In this document: piece by piece, positions 58,754 through 64,000 of the stretch
Layout of the letters: the number at the start of each line of letters is the position of its first letter
Position numbering within the stretch: position 1 is the first letter of the stretch
Assembly (NCBI GenBank): GCA_027625915.1
Contig: JANTQA010000023.1
Coordinates: 19,468,001 to 19,532,000 of the forward strand
Length of the DNA: 64,000 bases
Direction of reading: 5' to 3'
Source of the DNA: Anaeramoeba flamelloides
Taxonomy: Eukaryota; Metamonada; Anaeramoebidae
Program-made: the position numbers and the translations under genes
Notes under the pieces: generated by a model
The model's database searches: none
What the model saw: only the letters and a program-made list of their open reading frames with translations
What the model was told of the DNA's origin: nothing

Positions 58754-61700
58754 TATTGCTAATATTTTTTTAAAATTTAAACTATTATTAAACGTGATTT
58801 GCTTAGTTCTTTTAATTACCTTTGGTGAAAAAATTGGTTTTTTTTTTTTATTAATTTCAAAAAAGGATATTTTTTTATAAGAAGTTGATTGTTTAATATT
58901 AATTTGAGTTTGTTCATTTTCGTTTTCATAATTATCAGATTGATTTTCTGTTTTAGTTAAATAAGGAAGGTGGTTTTTAAAATTATTATTTATTTTAAAT
59001 TTATTTCTTAATCCATTACCATTTTGAGAAATATCTAATTTATATTTTTGTTGTTCTCTTTCTTTATTATAGAATAAATTATCAAATAAAGTATTATTAT
59101 CAATATTACTATGTTCATTCCCATCTTCAATTCGATCGCCATTTTGGTCAATGTAATCTTTATATAAGAGTATGGTGTTCAATAATTCTTTTTTTAAAAA
59201 TTTCCATTTTCTTTTTAATAATTGAGTAAAAAGGTCTTTATCTTCCTTTTTATAACTATTGATTAATTCGCTATATGCAATTTTTTCAAGATTTGTGTAT
59301 TTATTTCTTAATTCAACACCGTATAAAATAGTTTTATTTTCTTGCTCTATTCGTTTATTGAATCTTTGTTGAAAAGTATTTTTTCTATTTTGAAAATTCA
59401 TTTTTCGATTCTTTTTTTCAAGCAAGTATTGGCTTTTGAATAGCTTATGAGTAACAGAAATTTCTTCAAAAACTACACTTATTGAAATAGCCTCCTCCTT
59501 TGCCCATTTTTCAAATTTATTTACATCGGTTAGGAGTTTTTTGAACCCGGTATCCAATAAATTAACATGGTCTTCATTGTTTGGGGGGTAATAAAAAAAG
59601 GCGTTCAAATTGTTTTTCATTTTTTTTATTAATATTTTCCAAATTTCATAATCTTGCAATTTAATTATTTCAATTAATGAATTTGAATAGTTCCTTAAGA
59701 CGTAACAAAGGGAATTTAAAAAAAAGGGATCATTATTTTTTAAATTGATCATTATTGTTTGGTATTTATAAATGAATTTTAAAGCCGATTTTTCATTAAA
59801 ATCTTCTGAAATGAATAAAAATAAATAATTAAAATATTTAAAGTATCGTTTTAATAATGCATTTTTTGTTTTTTCTTCTTTAAATGTAAAAATCAATAAA
59901 TTCTGCAATTTATTTTCAATATTTGGGAAATATTCGTTGGTTTTGTTATGATTATTAAATAAATGTATATTCTCATCATTACCATTATCATTTTCATTAT
60001 CATTATCATTTTCATTTTCATTTTCATTTTCAATTTCAGTTTTTATCCGTTTAATTTTTTCACCTCCATCAATATTATTTTCATCGTCATCAGAGTCGTT
60101 GTCATTTAATAAGGCATTATCATCATTTATTTGTTTTTTTTCCCTTTCTTCAATGAAAAATAATTGATAAATTAATACAAAAAAATTTATAATTTTTTTT
60201 TTTTCTTTTTTATGAAAAAATCCTTGGAATAATTTATCAATCAAAATTTCTAAAAAATTAATAATATTAAAAATTAAATAATAATTTAATTTCTTTTTAA
60301 TATTTGGATCTTTTAATAATATTTTTTTAATTTTTTTAATTAAAGTAATCATCAAATTTTGTTGAAATATTTTGATAAATTTTTTTTCTGTGTTCTCTGG
60401 TAATGATTGGAAAATTTGATTAATAATTAAATAACCCTTTTCCAATAAAAAAAAATAATCAACTATAATTTTTATATAAAAATTTTGAACAATATTAAAT
60501 GTTTTGTTTTTTAAAAATAACTCTTTTAAAGATTCTTTAAATTTATTTAATTCTTCTTGATTTTGATTTTCAAATTCTAAAAATTCATTATTTTCATTTA
60601 ATGTGTTTCCATTGATTTTATTTAAAGAATTTTTATTTACACTATTATTGTTATTACCACTATTTTGATTATTATTGTTGTTAATATTATTATTATTATT
60701 ATTGTTGTTATTATTATTAATGTTATTATTAACATTGTTTTTATTGTTGTTTTTGTGTTTATTAATATTGTTATTGTTATTGCCACTATTATTATTATTA
60801 CTACTATTACTATTACTATTACTATTACTATTACTATTACTATTACTATTACTATTACTATTACTATTATTATTATTGTTGTTATTATTATGAATTATAT
60901 TTTTTAAAATAGGTGTTGGTGTAAATTTATTTAATGAATTTACTGAATTTGGGGTAGGTGAATTTGAAGAAATGGAATTAAAAAATGAATTATTTTGATT
61001 ATTTTGACTATTATTATCAAATGAAGAAACAGATGAATCCATTTTATTATTGTTATTGTTATCATCATCATCATGTATAATATTTTTTTTTGTATTTTTG
61101 GAAATATTTCCATTTTTATTTAAGTTTTGATTTGGCATTTCAAAGGGTAATTTGTGTTCTGGGAAAGAAGAATTCGACAATGGACTTGGTGTCCAACTTT
61201 GAATATTCTCTTCGTTTTGATAAATAATTTGATCTTGGAACGTAACTTTATTTGTTTTTTTTTTATTTTTCTGATCATTGCTCAAGTTATTTCCATTCCC
61301 ATTCCCATTCTCATTATTTGAATTTCCATTGCCAATATTCTCACTTTGGGTATTTTGTCCATTCCTTGAATCAACCCCCTTCGTGACTTTACCAACTTCA
61401 CTATAATTTGAACCCTCTTTAGGCGTTTTAAAGATTGAAATCGGCGAATCGGATAAATCTGAATTTATTTTATCTTCCAAAATTGATTTTGAAACCATAA
61501 TATCGTTATATTGCTGCTCATTGGAACCGTTATATTCATTATATTGCTTTGAATTCAAATCAAAATTAGATTTTAATTTAATTGGTATTGGCACTGTCGA
61601 GCTAATATCATTTGACGCGCCATTAGTATTGTTTAAGAGATTGTTACCATTTCGATTTGGACTGTAATTCGTCTGATTAATAGGATTATTAAATGGAGTT

Positions 61701-63384
61701 GGTGATTTAGAGTTTGGGAATCTCTCAATCCAAGAATCGTTAATGTTGGAATTGTCAAAAGACGTATTTAAAGATTTTGGTGTTTTGCTTCCAACAAAAC
61801 TTGTACTTTCAATTAAATTTTGTCCATCAATTTTCGATTTCGTTTTACGAGATCCAATTATGAATTTGACTGTTTTTTCTTCAGAAAACAATTCGTTTGT
61901 ATTTAAAGGGAATAATAAATTTGAAGATAGTTGAAATAATATTGGCGAAGTAAATACTTGTAAAAAATTAAGTTTTGGATAAAGTGTAAATAAAAAAATT
62001 AACAATTCATTTCTTTCCTTTTTAATTGTAATTTTTTCTTCTTCTGTTGATTTAAAGGGACTAGTTTCAACCCTGATAAATCTGTTTTTTAAGATACTAT
62101 GAAATTTGCTACTACCGCCACTCTGGTTATTTTGATTATTACTATTACTATCGCCATTTCGGAGATCATTTGTATTGTTATTCTGTGTGATCATTTTAAT
62201 TGGTGTAGTGAAGTTTTTATTCTGAGAATAAGAGTTCTCCAAAAAATTTTTATAAGAATTTTCTGGGAATTGGATATCTTCGTCTTTAAATTGCTTTTTT
62301 CGAATAATCTCGATATTATCCTCCAAATAATTAACCTCCCCTTGTTCGATAATTTTTAAAATGATATAGATAATCTCTCGATTAAATATTAATTCTTTAT
62401 CATCCCTTTTTTTATTTATTCTGTCATCTTCTTTTGTTAACAAATTATAAGTATTTAATTTTATTTTATCATAACGATTCTCATCTTCATCTTGATCTTT
62501 ATCTTCATCTTCATATTCATATTCATCTTCATCTTCATCTTCATCTTCATCTTCATCTTCGTCTTCGTCTTCATCTTCTTCTTCGTCTTCATTAATTTTA
62601 AAAATCTGTAATAAATAAGAAGATTCAATTTTAATATTGTCTGGCAAATTAATTATTGGATGGTTTAATATGAAAGATAAAAAATAAATTGGGATTTGGT
62701 TGTTATTAGAAAATTTTTTTAAAATAAAACCAAATGTTTTGATTATATTCCCATTTTGAAATTTCTTTAAATAATCATGGTTTTTTTGGCATAATATTAA
62801 AAATATTTTTATAATTAATGAAGCTGTTTTTGAACGTATTTGATTTTGCAAGATTATAATTATCCAATTTAAATTTAATATATTAAAAAAAAATGTATAT
62901 TTTGTATTTAATGATTTTTGATTATTTTTTAAAATGTATAAAATCTCCTTTAATAATAAATTAATGATAATTGTCAAATTAATGATTTCTTTATCCTTGA
63001 ATTGGTAATTATTTGATTTTAATTTTTTATTTTCCTGATCTAATTTAAATAATCGCAATTTAATAAAATTTGAAATTAAAACTAAATCATTTTTTAAAAA
63101 AGATTTTTTCCAGATTAATCTCAAAAATTTAAATATTTTTATTGCAAAGCCATAAGTAACTTTTTGAGTATTAAAAATATATAAAAATAATTTCAAAATA
63201 TTCATTGATTTAAATTTTTGAATATTAATGAGGGAATAATTATTCGTTTTTGAAACAAGATTTAAAAAATAATCAATTATTATACTTTTATTAATAATTG
63301 TTAGTTTTTTCCATAATATTCTATTATTAAATAAAATTTTTAATATTTTGGTATTTTTAATTAATAAATTATTATTATTATTGG

Positions 63385-63432
<48 letters not shown>

Positions 63433-64000
63433 CATTATTATCATCGTTATCTTCATTGTTGTTGTTATTATTGCTGTTGTTGTTATATTGATTTTGGTTA
63501 TTAATATTCTTTTTATAATCAATTTGAAAAAAATTAAATAATTGGTAAATGATTTCCCCATTTAATAAAATATTTTTTTTAATTAATATATTAATAAGAA
63601 ATTGAAATCCTTTAATTTTATTAAATTGTATAAAATTCTTTTTATTTTGGAAAATGTTATTCAACAGTTTAAATAATAGTATCAATTCATTTGCACTATT
63701 ACAATTTTCTAAAAAATATAACAAAATGGAAATGTTTATATTAGAGAATTGGTAAATTAAATTATTTGTATTCATTATGTTTATATTTTGCTTTATTTCA
63801 ATTTTTAAATTATTGGCTTTTTTTAATTTTTTAAATTTTATTTGATTTTTCTGATCAATTGTAAAATGAAATGGTATTATGGAATAATGAATTGCTTTTT
63901 TTAAATTGTTTTGATCTATAACTGAAATTGGTCCTAAATTATGTATATTATTAATTTGGGCATTATTAAATAATTTATTAAAAATGATAAAATTATATAA
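51935..64000 (-). CDS. BEACH-WD40 protein of the ALFY/neurobeachin class, 5' partial
   Basis: The gene runs off the right edge; the frame is open to base 64000. Exons: 64000-57881, 57712-57535 and 54282-51935. Introns are 168 bp (GTAAGT) and 3,252 bp (GTTTGA), and the join gives 2,881 residues. In order: the end of a concanavalin-like domain (IHNLGPISVIDQ), a long helical region with Asn, Asn-Ser and Asp-Glu tracts, and a PH-BEACH domain (about residue 1,815). The BEACH domain (about 1,985-2,235) reads SNFQYLLKLNKFSGRSYNDL, NLSKP/MGALN and IELQ/GGKFDNPGRMF, completed only by splicing. A WD40 propeller (about 2,340-2,690) follows. A C-terminal Cys4-Cys4-type finger comes last (CDFC, CYNC, CKIC, then CENC after 121 residues). 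This order fits WDFY3/ALFY, a scaffold for selective autophagy and membrane traffic, but the finger lacks the R(K/R)HHCR motif of true FYVE domains. Confidence 0.92.
52660..52880 (-). repeat. (AAT)n tract coding poly-Asn in the BEACH protein
   Basis: Trinucleotide repeats read AAT/AAC on the minus strand give long Asn runs in a loop of the WD40 region. Similar tracts in exon 1 are at about 58705-58750, 60660-60900 (including an Asn-Ser alternation) and 63375-63430. Confidence 0.9.
54378..54910 (+). mobile_element. Tc1/mariner-like MITE (533 bp) in BEACH intron 2
   Basis: TA lies at 54376-54377 and 54911-54912. The ends share TTCCAAAAATTTGGACAC in inverted orientation, preceded by AACCCCG on the left and AACTAGA on the right. 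The left end continues ACACCCAAAA, a TTTGGACACACC form familiar from Tc1-like transposons. The interior has no complete transposase. It lies about 95 bp upstream of exon 3, close to the splice acceptor. Confidence 0.88.
56400..56830 (-). pseudogene. LINE reverse-transcriptase relic in BEACH intron 2
   Basis: Minus-strand translation, in more than one frame, gives HLSTLLPGFITHFILKKIK, then SDDLILIMKGSM (the YxDD region), IEKIYKIIKDFRMNSKNDK and KIVYLGIWLDKKNSF. These align block by block with the relic at 50190-50760, so both derive from one non-LTR family. Loosely RT-like sequence may extend to about 57000. It is inserted in the same strand sense as the host gene and is removed with the intron. 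Confidence 0.7.
57050..57280. repeat. Cluster of TATAACA motifs in BEACH intron 2
   Basis: About ten copies of TATAACA or TGTTATA lie in 230 bp, mixed with variants such as TTACAAC and TATAGCA. They are mainly on the + strand with some inverted. The spacing is irregular, so it is not a simple tandem array. It is comparable in style to the TGTTGACAT cluster at 21041-21720. Confidence 0.65.
62490..62590 (-). repeat. Hexanucleotide repeat coding (Glu-Asp)n in the BEACH protein
   Basis: GAAGAT-type repeats read on the minus strand give an acidic run of about 35 Glu/Asp residues with a few Tyr and Lys. It lies in the helical region of exon 1. Confidence 0.9.

Noticed and set aside
60665-60907. 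Plus-strand poly-Leu/Ile frames
   Set aside because: They are the reverse reading of AAT/AGT repeats that code Asn-Asn and Asn-Ser tracts in the BEACH gene.

Overview
The window is very AT-rich eukaryotic DNA with sparse genes. Intergenic stretches run 3-11 kb. Introns have GT-AG ends, and long Asn, Lys, Glu and Asp tracts sit inside otherwise conserved proteins. Gene content (a heterotrimeric G-protein alpha subunit, a gelsolin/villin-headpiece protein, the TORC1 subunit raptor and a BEACH-WD40 giant protein) points to a free-living amoeboid protist. The Lys/Glu/Asp-rich style and the long AT-rich spacers suggest an Anaeramoeba-like organism, but an amoebozoan is not excluded. TAA and TGA are used as stops, which fits the standard code.

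Layout: 1-9298 has no gene I can support, but holds a palindromic MITE, a foldback element and other inverted-end repeats. 9299-13095 (+) is a three-exon G-alpha gene with a 2.6 kb second intron. 13096-24032 is a repeat-rich desert with Tc1/mariner-like MITEs, LINE fragments and a nested foldback element. 24033-25526 (+) is a single-exon coiled-coil gene. 25527-32682 is another repeat-bearing desert. 32683-39707 (+) is a supervillin/villidin-like gene: a Lys-rich extension of about 1,500 residues, then five gelsolin-like repeats and a villin headpiece. Its reading frame slips twice at poly-A runs. 39708-43498 holds a MITE and an unknown ORF. 43499-48745 (-) is raptor. 48746-51934 holds a LINE reverse-transcriptase relic. 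51935-64000 (-) is an ALFY/neurobeachin-class BEACH gene. It runs off the right edge and is interrupted by a 3.25 kb intron full of mobile-element debris.

The genes do not form an operon or an obvious pathway. They cover signalling (G-alpha), nutrient control (raptor/TORC1), membrane traffic or selective autophagy (BEACH-WD40-zinc finger) and the actin cytoskeleton (villin-like), all typical of a phagocytic amoeba.

The most informative points are as follows. The BEACH domain is reassembled across two introns, and a divergent FYVE-like finger with a 121-residue insert ends that protein. A 5' raptor exon restores the conserved sequence ahead of the first in-frame Met. The villin-like gene carries a 58-A coding homopolymer and a near-identical 324-bp tandem duplication. 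Several families of TA-flanked MITEs and foldback elements recur across the window.
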